This document shows, in pieces, positions 35,687 through 45,032 of a stretch of 62,935 nucleotides of DNA. This stretch comes from an uncultured Alphaproteobacteria bacterium (GTDB lineage Bacteria > Pseudomonadota > Alphaproteobacteria > HIMB59 > GCA-002718135). How positions within the stretch are numbered: the first letter of the stretch is position 1; each line of letters begins with the position of its first letter. A program made the translations under genes and the position numbers. The stretch is from positions 1 through 62,935 of the forward strand of contig CACKRG010000007.1 of the NCBI GenBank assembly GCA_902602515.1. The letters are read 5' to 3'. The notes under the pieces were generated by a model. The model saw nothing but the letters and a program-made list of their open reading frames with translations, had not been told where the DNA came from and did no database searches.

Positions 35687-36688
35687 ATGTTTAAATTTTT
35701 TACCGAACAAAAATGGTATTTATGGGCTTGGGCAGGTTCAGCAATAATACTTTCATCTCTCTGGGTACAAGTACAAATTGATGTCAAAATTAATGAATGG
35801 TTCGGTGATTTCTATGATATGATTCAAAAAGCATTAGGAGAACCAAACTCAATTACTATTACCGAATATTGGTCTAGTTTACTCTCATTTATTACATTAG
35901 CTGGTATGTATGTAGCACTAGCAGTAGCTGTATCTTTTTTTACTGCTCATTTCTTATTTAGATGGCGTACTGCAATGGTAGAGTGGTATCACTCCGTTTA
36001 TGATCAGGCCAGAACAATTGAAGGAGCATCACAAAGAGTTCAAGAAGATACAATTAAATTTTCGAGAATCATGGAAGGTCTTGGAACTAGCTTTATAGAA
36101 GCTGTAATGATCATAGTAGAGTTTATACCAATTCTTTTTGGTTTAAGTATTGGAATACCAATTTTTTTCTTTGGTGATTGGGAATATGGTTTGATTACGG
36201 GTGCTTTAATATGGTCCATTGGTGGTACACTATTTTTAATTGTTCTAGGTTTTATATTAAGACTTGTAGGAGTTGAATATGATTTACAAAAACAAGAAGC
36301 TGCTTATCGTAAAATTTTAGTTATTGCAGAAGACGATGGAACCGTTAGACCAAAACGGTTAGAGGAATTATTTGACGATGTTAGGAAAATTCACTACTTA
36401 AGTTATTTACGCTATTTATACTTTAATATTGGAAGAGTAGCTTATCTGCAAGCAAATGTACTTAGTGCATATGTTTTTCTAGCTCCAGCAATAGTTGCAG
36501 GTGTTGTAACACTTGGTGTAATGCAACAAATAATAAGAGCATTTGGAAGAGTTGAAGGATCAATGCAATACTTATTAAGAGCTTGGCCTACCATAATAGA
36601 ACTAGCAAGTGTCTATAAAAGATTAAGAGAATTTGAGAATAAAATAGAAAAAAATATTCAAGATAAAAAAACTGGTATAGTACGTTAG
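35687..36688 (+). CDS. SbmA/BacA-family inner-membrane transporter
   Basis: A 333-aa polytopic protein of the SbmA/BacA peptide-transporter family: FTEQKWYLWAWAGSAIILSSLWVQVQIDVKINEWFGDFYDM at the N-terminus, FLFRWRTAMVEWYHSVYD, RVQEDTIKFSRIMEGLG and the C-terminal RVEGSMQYLLRAWPTIIE. Members use the proton gradient to import peptides, and some also influence lipid A. There is no ABC ATPase domain attached, which separates it from the BclA group. FxsA starts within its stop codon. Confidence 0.9.
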   Translation: MFKFFTEQKWYLWAWAGSAIILSSLWVQVQIDVKINEWFGDFYDMIQKALGEPNSITITEYWSSLLSFITLAGMYVALAVAVSFFTAHFLFRWRTAMVEWYHSVYDQARTIEGASQRVQEDTIKFSRIMEGLGTSFIEAVMIIVEFIPILFGLSIGIPIFFFGDWEYGLITGALIWSIGGTLFLIVLGFILRLVGVEYDLQKQEAAYRKILVIAEDDGTVRPKRLEELFDDVRKIHYLSYLRYLYFNIGRVAYLQANVLSAYVFLAPAIVAGVVTLGVMQQIIRAFGRVEGSMQYLLRAWPTIIELASVYKRLREFENKIEKNIQDKKTGIVR

Positions 36689-37047
36689 TGATTTTTTTAG
36701 CGTTTATTATTATTCCAATAATTGAGATTAGTATTTTTATAACAATAGGTTCTAATATTGGTATTTTAAATACCATAGCTATAATACTAACTACTGCATT
36801 AGTTGGTATATTTCTTGTTAGGAGACAGGGAATCAAATTATTATTCGATGCTCAAAAAAATTTATCACAAGGAGTTATGCCAACTGAAGAAATAAAAGGT
36901 GGTATATTTCTTTTAATCTCAGGTTTACTATTAATTACTCCTGGGTTTTTTACTGATTGTATTGGTTTTGCTGTATTTCTTAAACCAGTTCAAAATTTAA
37001 TTGCTACTCAAGCAAAAAATTATTTTAACTCACGTATTCGCTATTAA
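36688..37047 (+). CDS. fxsA: FxsA-family membrane protein
   Basis: A 119-aa FxsA-type protein with two or three hydrophobic segments (residues 1-37 and about 70-94) and the typical GIFLVRRQGIKLL and GGIFLLISGLLLITPGFFTD segments. In E. coli FxsA suppresses F exclusion of phage T7. The start is GTG at 36688, sharing a base with the SbmA stop, so the two are coupled. It overlaps the convergent DapA-family gene by 18 bases. Confidence 0.87.
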   Translation: MIFLAFIIIPIIEISIFITIGSNIGILNTIAIILTTALVGIFLVRRQGIKLLFDAQKNLSQGVMPTEEIKGGIFLLISGLLLITPGFFTDCIGFAVFLKPVQNLIATQAKNYFNSRIRY

Positions 37048-37959
37048 GGGATCAATTTTTTTTATTAATTCTTTTAAAATTAATACTAACTTTTGATTTG
37101 TAGGATTTTCTATTTTTTTGAGTGGTGGTAAAACAATATTCCAATCTGGGATGTTGTCAACAATTGAAAAATACGCTTTCATTAAACTTATAGGTTCATG
37201 AAAAGTAATAACTTTGCGAATTTGTTGCAAAAGATTTTGTAAATCATGAAAATTTGTAATGTTATTCTCATTTTTATAATTTTTTAAGATAAAAGTCAGT
37301 AATTTACCACAAACATTTGTGCCAGCTGTAATTGCCCCAGCGCCTCCTCGCTTACATACATTTAATGCTAAACTGTCGTGACCACAAAATACTGCAAAAT
37401 TATCAAAATATTTTATAACTTTCATCATTCTATCACTATCCCCACTTGAGTCTTTTAATCCAACAACATTATTAGGATAAAGTTTTAATAATATTTCAAT
37501 CATTTTAAAATCAATTGATACATAAGAATTTTGAGGAATATGATACAGAATATATTTTAAATCACTCTCACCTACTCTTTCAATAATATGGCGGTAGTAA
37601 TTTATTACACCTTCATTACTTACATTTTTATAATAAAAAGGTGGTAGAAGAAGAACTGCTTTAACTTTATGAATTGAAGCATGTTTTGTCATATCTATAG
37701 CTTCATTTAAAGAAGATGATCCAGTTCCAGGTATAAGAATATTAGGGTCAATACGATTTGAAACTAAAAAATCTAGATGATCTTTTTTTTCTTGAACAGA
37801 AAAACTATTTGCTTCACCTGTTGTTCCAAATATTGCAAGGCCGTCATGACCCTGTCTCATTAAGTATTGACAATGACGTAGATATAAATCTTTGTTGATT
37901 GATAAATCTTTTTTAACAGGTGTTAATGCAGCGCTGAATACACCAGATATATTATGCAT
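37030..37959 (-). CDS. DapA/NanA-superfamily lyase (dihydrodipicolinate synthase family)
   Basis: A 309-aa TIM barrel with GTTGE (45-49), the catalytic Tyr139 in LYHIP and Schiff-base Lys169 in GLKDSSGD. The superfamily includes DHDPS, N-acetylneuraminate lyase, KDG aldolase and others. YHIPQNSYV in place of the usual YNVP pattern, and a less conserved barrel end, make a non-lysine role plausible. It overlaps uppP by 8 bases. It could be a keto-acid aldolase for the nearby sugar locus, but that is a guess. Confidence 0.82.
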   Translation of the reverse strand: MHNISGVFSAALTPVKKDLSINKDLYLRHCQYLMRQGHDGLAIFGTTGEANSFSVQEKKDHLDFLVSNRIDPNILIPGTGSSSLNEAIDMTKHASIHKVKAVLLLPPFYYKNVSNEGVINYYRHIIERVGESDLKYILYHIPQNSYVSIDFKMIEILLKLYPNNVVGLKDSSGDSDRMMKVIKYFDNFAVFCGHDSLALNVCKRGGAGAITAGTNVCGKLLTFILKNYKNENNITNFHDLQNLLQQIRKVITFHEPISLMKAYFSIVDNIPDWNIVLPPLKKIENPTNQKLVLILKELIKKIDPLIANT

Positions 37960-38737
37960 AAAAATATAATAAGATAAATCCTAGCAAAACTCTATAAATA
38001 ATAAATATATTAAAGTTGGATCTTTGTATGATTTGCATCATAATCTTAATTGATACAAGTGCAGTGATACATGCAACAATTGCTGCAAATAGTGATTGGT
38101 ATAAATTTAAGTTTACCTGAGTATTACTAAGTAAATCAAAACTTGTTAAAACTAAAGATGCTAAAATAATAGGAATTGATAAAAGCATAGAAAATATCGC
38201 TGATGATGATCTATCAAAACCTAAAAAACGTGCTCCAGTTATTGTAACGCCTGCTCTACTTGCTCCAGGTATAAATGCTAGCACTTGAAATAAACCAATG
38301 ATAAAGGCTTGAACATAAGTCATTTTCTCCCAAGAAGATATTTTCATTTTAATATGATCTGCGACAAATAATAGTGCAGCAAATACAACACTTGTCACTG
38401 CAACAACTTTGATATCTCGAAAATATAATTGAACAAAATCAAAAATAAAAAAACCAACTAGAACTGCTGGTATTGTTGAAATAATAATTTTAATTAAATT
38501 TTCATTTTGATTAAGCTGGAAAGAGAAAAAATTATTAACTAATGCTATTATATGTGATCTTAGATAAATTATAACTGCCGATAATGTTCCAACATGAACT
38601 GCAACATCAGTAAAAAGACCTTGATCTTGCCAACTCGTTAATTCTGATACAAGAACTAAATGCCCAGAAGAACTTATTGGCAAAAATTCAGTAAATCCTT
38701 GGATAATACCAATGATAAAATATTGAATCTCAAACAT
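37952..38737 (-). CDS. uppP: Undecaprenyl-diphosphate phosphatase
   Basis: A 261-aa polytopic enzyme that recycles the peptidoglycan carrier lipid. The catalytic first motif is EFLPISSSGHLVL (17-29) and the second is PGASRAGVTITGAR (about 157-170), both complete. About eight membrane helices are visible. It shares one base with the sbcB stop region and is followed by the DapA-family gene. Confidence 0.95.
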   Translation of the reverse strand: MFEIQYFIIGIIQGFTEFLPISSSGHLVLVSELTSWQDQGLFTDVAVHVGTLSAVIIYLRSHIIALVNNFFSFQLNQNENLIKIIISTIPAVLVGFFIFDFVQLYFRDIKVVAVTSVVFAALLFVADHIKMKISSWEKMTYVQAFIIGLFQVLAFIPGASRAGVTITGARFLGFDRSSSAIFSMLLSIPIILASLVLTSFDLLSNTQVNLNLYQSLFAAIVACITALVSIKIMMQIIQRSNFNIFIIYRVLLGFILLYFYA

Positions 38738-40248
38738 TAATCAAAAATTATTTTGCTTAGTTCTTTACCACTTGGAAGAGGTTCAGCATTTTTATTAGAA
38801 AAATATTTCTCCATAAAATTTAAATAGACATTGTAATCTTTTAAAATTTGCATTTTTTTTGGTTTATTTTCATCATCACTTTCTTCCATTTTAACTAATT
38901 CGGTGTCAGTTTGTGACATTGCTTCTGGTATAGTTGTAAAAGGTCTCTCCTGATTAATAACTAACCTTTCATAAAGCTCTCGGTGAATCATTTTGAAATC
39001 TTCTTTTGATAGAGTTTTAGGACTTTCATCAAATATAAGTCTTTTTAATATAAAGTTTGCTCTTGGCTCTTTTATTGAAAGAGCAATTTTATATTTTTCA
39101 TTCCAATCATTTTGTTCATGAAATTTTGCTATTTCAGTTGATTGTTTAAAGTCAAGAAAAGCATTTGCTGCACTTTCAGGAAATACATTATCTTGAGATT
39201 TTTCATCCTCTTTTTCAATACGTCTATCAATTTCCATAAGTTTAAATTTGTTTGCTAAATCTTTATTTTTGAAAACTATTTTAGCTCTTTCATTGAGAAC
39301 ATCTGCACCAATTTCATCATATGGCTCATAATTAGAGGCAATCTTTCCTGGTAAAATAATAGGATGCTGATTAGAAATAACGTATCTATTTTTTCTTTTA
39401 ATGAGTTTTTTAAATTCTTCAGAATTAGCTTCAAGTAATGGTGTTGGATCATGAGCTAAATCAATTGTATGAAACCAACCATTATATTGTGACTCACACA
39501 CCATGGATAAAGCTTGAAGTTTAATCCTTCCTCCAAAACTCGTCATAAAACAAAAGCCTTTATTTTTATTAATATATTCAATTGTATCTTCTTTATTCAT
39601 CGTCATTTGAAGTTGACTCCAATTTGTTGTATCTGCTTTGTTAATAAACTTTGTAAGTGCAATTGATGTCTTAACATCTGAAAAAGCATCATGGGCAAAC
39701 TCAACAGGTAAATTATTCATTTCTGCAATTTTTTCTAACTTAAAACTAGGATTTCCTCTTTCAGTAAGTGGTGTTTTAATACTTGAGGGATTAATAGCAT
39801 ATAAACCTCGCGCTAAATTTAATGTATCCCCCCTACTCTTTCTTGTAACATAAGGGTAAAACATATGGCTAAATAAATTGTATTCGAGTACTGCTTCATC
39901 GAACTCCATTATATTGTGTCCGATAAAAGTAGAACTTGGATCATCTTTTTTCCATTCATCAATAGTCTCATTAATTTTTTTCATTAATTCATAAGATGAC
40001 TGAGGGGCATCAAGTGCTTCACGCATTCCCTTTAATGTTGTTATCAAAGCTCCTGGTTGAGAAATCACTGATGTTCTAGGCCTACAAAATTCATTCATAT
40101 TTTGGTTTGTTTGATTAAAATTTGAGTCAGTTACAATGGCAGCAATTTGCATAATCTGCTCCCATTTTGGAGTAGTCCCAAAAGCAGTTGGATATTCTTT
40201 TTTGCCTCTACCTGAAGTTTCTAAATCGTAAAATATATATTTTGACAC
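38737..40248 (-). CDS. sbcB: Exodeoxyribonuclease I
   Basis: A 503-aa single-strand 3'-5' exonuclease. The DEDDh exonuclease domain starts FYDLETSGRGKK with Asp8 and Glu10; GHNIMEFDEAVL is the second acidic motif and HDAFSDVKTSIAL the third. The C-terminal ExoI domains follow (ISNQHPIILPG, ERLVINQERPFT). It acts in mismatch repair and recombination. The enzyme is best known from gammaproteobacteria. Confidence 0.92.
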   Translation of the reverse strand: MSKYIFYDLETSGRGKKEYPTAFGTTPKWEQIMQIAAIVTDSNFNQTNQNMNEFCRPRTSVISQPGALITTLKGMREALDAPQSSYELMKKINETIDEWKKDDPSSTFIGHNIMEFDEAVLEYNLFSHMFYPYVTRKSRGDTLNLARGLYAINPSSIKTPLTERGNPSFKLEKIAEMNNLPVEFAHDAFSDVKTSIALTKFINKADTTNWSQLQMTMNKEDTIEYINKNKGFCFMTSFGGRIKLQALSMVCESQYNGWFHTIDLAHDPTPLLEANSEEFKKLIKRKNRYVISNQHPIILPGKIASNYEPYDEIGADVLNERAKIVFKNKDLANKFKLMEIDRRIEKEDEKSQDNVFPESAANAFLDFKQSTEIAKFHEQNDWNEKYKIALSIKEPRANFILKRLIFDESPKTLSKEDFKMIHRELYERLVINQERPFTTIPEAMSQTDTELVKMEESDDENKPKKMQILKDYNVYLNFMEKYFSNKNAEPLPSGKELSKIIFD

Positions 40249-40280
40249 AAATAAATAACCTTATAAGTGTTTATAAACTA

Positions 40281-40460
40281 TTAATTATCTCTTTTGGACC
40301 AATAAAAATGATAGAAAAGTGTTGCTGCTATTGCAACAAATAGTGCAATAAAAGCCACATAGATAATTGTAGCTATTGCCCAGTAAGCTACCGCAATCAA
40401 AAGACCAATAGCTGTAATTCCAGCCCAAAAATACATTAGTCTTTCTAAAAATAATTGCAT
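40281..40460 (-). CDS. Small membrane protein, 59 aa
   Basis: ATG at 40460 to TAA at 40281. The peptide begins MQLFLERLMYFWAGITAIG, is almost entirely hydrophobic from residue 10 to 50 (two helices), and ends HFYWSKRDN. A different, longer frame over the same bases is Cys-rich and disordered and is judged to be a shadow. It fills the gap between ribokinase and sbcB on the same strand. I do not recognise the family. Confidence 0.6.
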   Translation of the reverse strand: MQLFLERLMYFWAGITAIGLLIAVAYWAIATIIYVAFIALFVAIAATLFYHFYWSKRDN

Positions 40461-40478
40461 ATATCAACCATACAGTAT

Positions 40479-41393
40479 TTAGAGAAGTTTTTCAATTTCA
40501 TCACGAGAAGGCATGGAATTAGCTGTGCCAATTCGTGTTGTAGAAATACCAGCAAAAGCGTTAGCAAACTTGATTGCATCAGGAATTGATTTTTCCTCAC
40601 AAAGAGCAGTTGCAAATGCTCCAGAAAAAGCATCCCCTGCACCCGAAGTATCAATAACTTTAGATCCTAGATCCAAAGCTGGTTCAAAATGTTTTTCCTT
40701 ATCATTTTGAAAGTAAACTCCCTGATCCCCAAGAGTAACTAATAAGTTTTTAACACCAAGATTAAGAAATACTTGTCCGTATTTTTCCGCATCATCTTTA
40801 TTAGTAATATCTCCTGAAACATAAAAACTAGCCTCTGACTCATTTGGTGTAAAATAGTCTATTAATGGAAATACAGATGGATCAAGTATAGCAGCTGGAG
40901 CAGGATTAAGAATTGTTGTTACATTATTTTCCTTTGCAATTTTTAATGCATGAATGACAACATCCATTGGGGCCTCTAACTGCGTTAAAAAAATTGATGA
41001 ATTTATAATAACTTCTTTGGCATTATCGATATCTTTGATTGTCAAGGCACCTGCAGCACCTGGCACAACTGAAATAGCATTCTCTCCTGTCTCCTTGTTA
41101 AGTAAAATTGCAGCAACACCTGTGTTGTGTTCTTTACTGATATAGACAAAATTTGATCCAACATTTGTTTCTTTATAAATACGAAAAGCCATCTTTCCGT
41201 AATCATCATCCCCAACTTTTGAAATAAAATCAATAGATGCACCAGCTTTGCCTGCAGCAACAGATTGATTAGACCCTTTGCCTCCAGGACCAACAACAAA
41301 ATCTTGACCTAAAATTGTCTCTCCAACTTTAGGTATTTTTCCAAAAAACGCTAAATCAGCAACAAAAATCCCTAGTATTGATAATTTATTCAT
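40479..41393 (-). CDS. Ribokinase-like PfkB sugar kinase
   Basis: A 304-aa PfkB kinase closest to ribokinase. N-terminal signature GGKGSNQ (37-43) and the C-terminal DTSGAGDAFSGA (248-259) with catalytic Asp254 are complete; NPAPAA and TPNESEA flank the sugar site. It phosphorylates a furanose such as ribose or deoxyribose. It is last in the minus-strand operon after a second PfkB kinase and a TIM-barrel isomerase, 46 bases after the former. Confidence 0.9.
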   Translation of the reverse strand: MNKLSILGIFVADLAFFGKIPKVGETILGQDFVVGPGGKGSNQSVAAGKAGASIDFISKVGDDDYGKMAFRIYKETNVGSNFVYISKEHNTGVAAILLNKETGENAISVVPGAAGALTIKDIDNAKEVIINSSIFLTQLEAPMDVVIHALKIAKENNVTTILNPAPAAILDPSVFPLIDYFTPNESEASFYVSGDITNKDDAEKYGQVFLNLGVKNLLVTLGDQGVYFQNDKEKHFEPALDLGSKVIDTSGAGDAFSGAFATALCEEKSIPDAIKFANAFAGISTTRIGTANSMPSRDEIEKLL

Positions 41394-41439
41394 TAAAACT
41401 ATCCTAATATAAATATTTAATTGGTAAACCTAATTCTCA

Positions 41440-42288
41440 TTAAGACGATATAAATTCTGATGTTTTTTTGTTAGCAGTTTTAATTGAGTCTTCAAAGTCA
41501 TTAGTTTCAATAAAATTAGAAATAAATTTTCCAGCAAAATAATCCCCAGCTCCATGCGCACTTTTTACATCTACAGAATTAGCATTAATATGATCAACTT
41601 TTTTATTTTTTTCAGAGTAAACAACACCTTTGTCACCTAAGGTTATAATTATTCTAGATACATAATTTGATAATTCTTCTGCTAGTTTTTTAAAATCTGT
41701 ACTTTTTGCATCTAAAAGTTGTTGGGACTCAATTTCATTAACAAGTAATATATCAACTAGATCGAACAGCTCATTATTGATTTTTTTAGCAGGTGCAGCG
41801 TTTAAGAAAACTCTTATATTTCTTTTTTTTGCTTCTATAGCAGCTTTAATATTTATCTTTTCTTTAATTTCATTTTGAATCATCAAAAATGAACAATTTT
41901 TCCATAGATTATCATCGCTTAATATTTTTTCAGAAATTTCTAAATTTGCTCCTGAAATGACGATTGCATTGTAATTCCCACTTTTATTAGAAATAGCTAC
42001 ACTCATCCCAGATGTACCATTAGTTTTTGTTAAAAATTTATCTGATATATTATTTTCATTTAATTGATTGATTAAAAATTTTGCAAAATTATCATTACCA
42101 ATGGCGCTTACGAAATTTACATTAATATTATCTCTAGATAAAGCAATTGCTTGATTTGCTCCTTTGCCTCCCAATTTAGGATACCATTTTTTTCCAAGAA
42201 CAGTCTCTCCTACTTCTGGAATTTTATCTGACTCTATGAAAATATCATAGTGCAAACTACCTAAGACAACAATGTTCTTTGAAGACAT
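41440..42288 (-). CDS. Second ribokinase-like PfkB sugar kinase
   Basis: A 282-aa PfkB kinase with GGKGANQAIAL (40-50), LVNEIESQQLL and SAHGAGDYFAGKF (243-255); the catalytic Asp249 is kept. The DTTGAGD motif is modified to KSAHGAGD, a change near the phosphate loop seen in more distant members. It abuts the TIM-barrel gene upstream (0-1 base) and probably acts on a related sugar, perhaps with different ring or deoxy position from its neighbour. Confidence 0.86.
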   Translation of the reverse strand: MSSKNIVVLGSLHYDIFIESDKIPEVGETVLGKKWYPKLGGKGANQAIALSRDNINVNFVSAIGNDNFAKFLINQLNENNISDKFLTKTNGTSGMSVAISNKSGNYNAIVISGANLEISEKILSDDNLWKNCSFLMIQNEIKEKINIKAAIEAKKRNIRVFLNAAPAKKINNELFDLVDILLVNEIESQQLLDAKSTDFKKLAEELSNYVSRIIITLGDKGVVYSEKNKKVDHINANSVDVKSAHGAGDYFAGKFISNFIETNDFEDSIKTANKKTSEFISS

Positions 42289-43254
42289 TTATGGATATAA
42301 AATACTATTAAATATTCTATGAGAGGTAATAGAGTCTTGATTTTCGATAGCTGTAGTTAATTCATTATTCAATAAAAGTTTATTTACTAATTTTAATTGT
42401 TTTTTTACAGTTTCAATATTTAATTCACATTCTTTTACTGGATCCATATTTGTTGTATCTGGAAAAGTATCAAAGTAAATCGGTCCATCATAATTTGTTT
42501 TTGCAACATAATAGAGTAGTTCAATTGTAGCTAATTGATGAACAGAACCTACCATTAAACCATCATCTCTTTTTCCATAACCATCATTTAAATGTAAACC
42601 TAAAATCTTCGAGTGTTTATCAATTAATGCTGCTACTAATGCTGGTTGCTCATTAGAATATAAAATATGAGCAAAATCTATAGTAACTCCAATATTATCT
42701 AAATTTATTTCTTTGATTGCTAATAACGTAGTTCCTAAGTTAGATAGTAATGAATAAGCTCGTGGTTCATTAGGTTTGTATTCAATACTTATAAAACATT
42801 CTTTATCATATTCTGCAATTTCTTTTATGGCTTGAATTTCATCATTCCAGATTTTTTTGTAATCAACTTGAAAACCATAATCAAAACCATCCTGACCTAG
42901 CCAAACAGTTAATAAATTTGAATTAATTTCTCTTAAACCATCTATTGCTTTTTTGGTTAAATCAATGGCTTCTTGGCGAATTTTTTTTTCAGGATTTGTA
43001 AATGCACCTAGTTTAAAAGACGGATTTGTATAATATCGCATAGCAAGACCATTTATTTTCAATCCAGACTCCCTAGCGTATTTAGTAATATCTTTCAAAG
43101 AAGGCTCTGCATGATCAGGGTAATTTAAATCAACATGAGTCAATCCTTTCACAGATGACGCTCTTTTAATAATATCCATTACAGATGGCTTAGAATTTTG
43201 AAGCCAATTTGATTTAAATGAATTAAGTCTTGTTGCAAATTTATGTTCAAGCAT
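42289..43254 (-). CDS. Sugar phosphate isomerase/epimerase-like TIM barrel (AP_endonuc_2 family)
   Basis: A 321-aa xylose-isomerase-like TIM barrel. Metal ligands expected from the fold are visible as SIEYKPNEPR (Glu near 156-160), TIDFAHIL (Asp/His), LHLNDGYG (His/Asp) and YFDTFPDT. Starts LEHKFATRLNSFKSNWL. Members interconvert keto- and aldo-sugars, for example L-rhamnose, D-tagatose or inosose derivatives. It heads the operon with two PfkB kinases and is divergent from the transporter. Confidence 0.85.
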   Translation of the reverse strand: MLEHKFATRLNSFKSNWLQNSKPSVMDIIKRASSVKGLTHVDLNYPDHAEPSLKDITKYARESGLKINGLAMRYYTNPSFKLGAFTNPEKKIRQEAIDLTKKAIDGLREINSNLLTVWLGQDGFDYGFQVDYKKIWNDEIQAIKEIAEYDKECFISIEYKPNEPRAYSLLSNLGTTLLAIKEINLDNIGVTIDFAHILYSNEQPALVAALIDKHSKILGLHLNDGYGKRDDGLMVGSVHQLATIELLYYVAKTNYDGPIYFDTFPDTTNMDPVKECELNIETVKKQLKLVNKLLLNNELTTAIENQDSITSHRIFNSILYP

Positions 43255-43352
43255 ATGTTTTATTAATAAATTAGTAGTCTTTTTAACGTTTTTCTTGTTG
43301 CCTTACTAATCTTATATTTATAAACTTAAAATATAATTTATCGGGAGGATAT

Positions 43353-45020
43353 ATGAAAAAATCACTTTATGAATATGCTTTAAAGCATGGCATGAACAGA
43401 CGTAGCTTTGTAAAAGGTGCTGCATCTGCTGGTGCTATTGCGGCAATGAGTGGTGGATTATCATCTGTAGCAAGTAGTGCTTTTGCAGATGGTCATTCAG
43501 AACTTCGAAAAGCTATTCTTCAAATTCCTGGAGTTGGTGCAGGTTCGCCAGGTGATGCTGATTGGCAAAAAGTTGGTGAAATGTGTCTTGGACCAACCAA
43601 GGAGAGAGTTAAAGAAGGTGAATTCAAGGGAGTTGAATTAAACTTTTTAGGTTTAGACAGCTTAAACCTTCATAATATGCTTCACAGAGGCTTCTTGAAG
43701 CCTTGGGAGAAGTACACAGGTGCAAAAATAAATTGGATTGATTTAGCTCAAGCTGATTATAATGCAAGACTTCAACAATCAATTGCAACAGGTACAGTAG
43801 ATTTTGATATTGTACAGTCTGGAGCTCCTTATGAAGGAGATCTTTGTGGTAAAAAATTACTTTCAGAGATGCCAGGTTGGGTTGCAGATCAAATTGATTT
43901 AGCTGATTACGTTGGTTACTTACAGGCTCCAGTTGGAACTTGGGAAGGTAAAACTTACAGAATCTCAATAGATGGTGACTGTCATAATTTCAATTACAGA
44001 ACTGACTATTTTGAAAATGAAGATTTAGCTAAAGCCTGGAAAGATGAAGGTCATGAAGGTAATTGGGAAGTTCCAACTACATGGCAGAAAGTAACAGAAG
44101 TTTCTAAATTCCTAAGAGGAAAGAAACACGCAGGTTTCCCTGCTTATGGCTACTTGGATGTTCAAAAAGGTTGGGGTGGATTTGCTTTTTATTATTTAGG
44201 TAGTATTGCTACTGCTTACGGAAAGCATCCTAGCAGTCCTGCATTTTTATTTGAGCCAGATACAATGAAACCAATGGTTAATAATCCAGCTTGGGTTAGA
44301 GCTATTCAAGATGTTCTAGATAGAAGAGATTGTCAGCCACCTGATCAAATAAACGCTGATCCTGGTGTTACTGGTTTCAGTCAATTCTTAGCTGGCACAG
44401 GCTCAATGTGTGCTTGGTGGGGAGATGTTGGATCAAATGCAAATACATCTGATGAATCCCTAATTCAGGGTAACGTTGGGTTTGATATTTTACCTGGTTC
44501 AGACGATGTATATAACTGGCAGACTGGTAAATGGGAGACTTTATCAAGTGGACCTAATTATGCGCCTAACATGGCTTATATTGGTTGGGGACTCTACTGT
44601 ATGAAAACTGTTGATGAAGATTCATCAAAAAATAAAGCTGCATGGTCAGCATGTGCTCATATTGGTGGTAAAGATCTTTCATTATGGATGTCTATGTATC
44701 CATCAGGTTTCCAGCCTTATAGAAATAGTCACTTCAATATTGATGAATGGACTGGTGCTGGTTATACAGAAGCGTTTGCATCTGATTATCTTGCTTCTGA
44801 AGCTGATTCATACAACCATCCAAACGCTGCTATTGAGCCACGTATTCCTGGTATCTTCCAATACTACAGTATTGCAGAAGATGAATTGTCAAAAATTTAT
44901 GCAGGTCAATATGATGCTCAAACAGGTGCAGATAATATTGCCGCAGCTTGGGATAAAATTACAGACCAAATTGGTAGAGAGAACCAAATTAAGCTTTATA
45001 AAGCTTCTTTAGGTATGTAA
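43353..45020 (+). CDS. Sugar ABC transporter substrate-binding protein with Tat signal
   Basis: A 555-aa family 1-type binding protein. The N-terminus has the twin-arginine motif NRRSFVKGAAS (15-25), a hydrophobic stretch, and a likely cleavage after AFA (residue 45). The mature part has the two-lobe extracellular solute-binding fold, rich in aromatic residues. A strong SD (GGGAGG, 43343-43348) lies 4 bases before ATG. Codon use looks richer in GC than its neighbours, as in a highly expressed gene. Two permease genes follow after a terminator-like hairpin. The Tat route suggests folding or cofactor binding in the cytoplasm before export. Confidence 0.92.
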   Translation: MKKSLYEYALKHGMNRRSFVKGAASAGAIAAMSGGLSSVASSAFADGHSELRKAILQIPGVGAGSPGDADWQKVGEMCLGPTKERVKEGEFKGVELNFLGLDSLNLHNMLHRGFLKPWEKYTGAKINWIDLAQADYNARLQQSIATGTVDFDIVQSGAPYEGDLCGKKLLSEMPGWVADQIDLADYVGYLQAPVGTWEGKTYRISIDGDCHNFNYRTDYFENEDLAKAWKDEGHEGNWEVPTTWQKVTEVSKFLRGKKHAGFPAYGYLDVQKGWGGFAFYYLGSIATAYGKHPSSPAFLFEPDTMKPMVNNPAWVRAIQDVLDRRDCQPPDQINADPGVTGFSQFLAGTGSMCAWWGDVGSNANTSDESLIQGNVGFDILPGSDDVYNWQTGKWETLSSGPNYAPNMAYIGWGLYCMKTVDEDSSKNKAAWSACAHIGGKDLSLWMSMYPSGFQPYRNSHFNIDEWTGAGYTEAFASDYLASEADSYNHPNAAIEPRIPGIFQYYSIAEDELSKIYAGQYDAQTGADNIAAAWDKITDQIGRENQIKLYKASLGM

Positions 45021-45032
45021 TTAATTTTTTAT

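Noticed and set aside
40285..40467. 60-codon frame upstream of sbcB
   Set aside because: The peptide is Cys/Asn/Tyr-rich without order. The frame at 40281-40460 gives a proper two-helix protein, so this one is a shadow.
43332..43337. TATAAT as the -10 box of the sugar binding-protein gene
   Set aside because: No acceptable -35 lies 16-18 bases upstream and the start point would fall inside the SD region, so it is not listed as a promoter.
43624..43968. 114-codon minus-strand frame inside the sugar binding-protein gene
   Set aside because: It is antisense to a gene with strong homology and codon bias; the Leu/Gln-rich peptide is an artefact.
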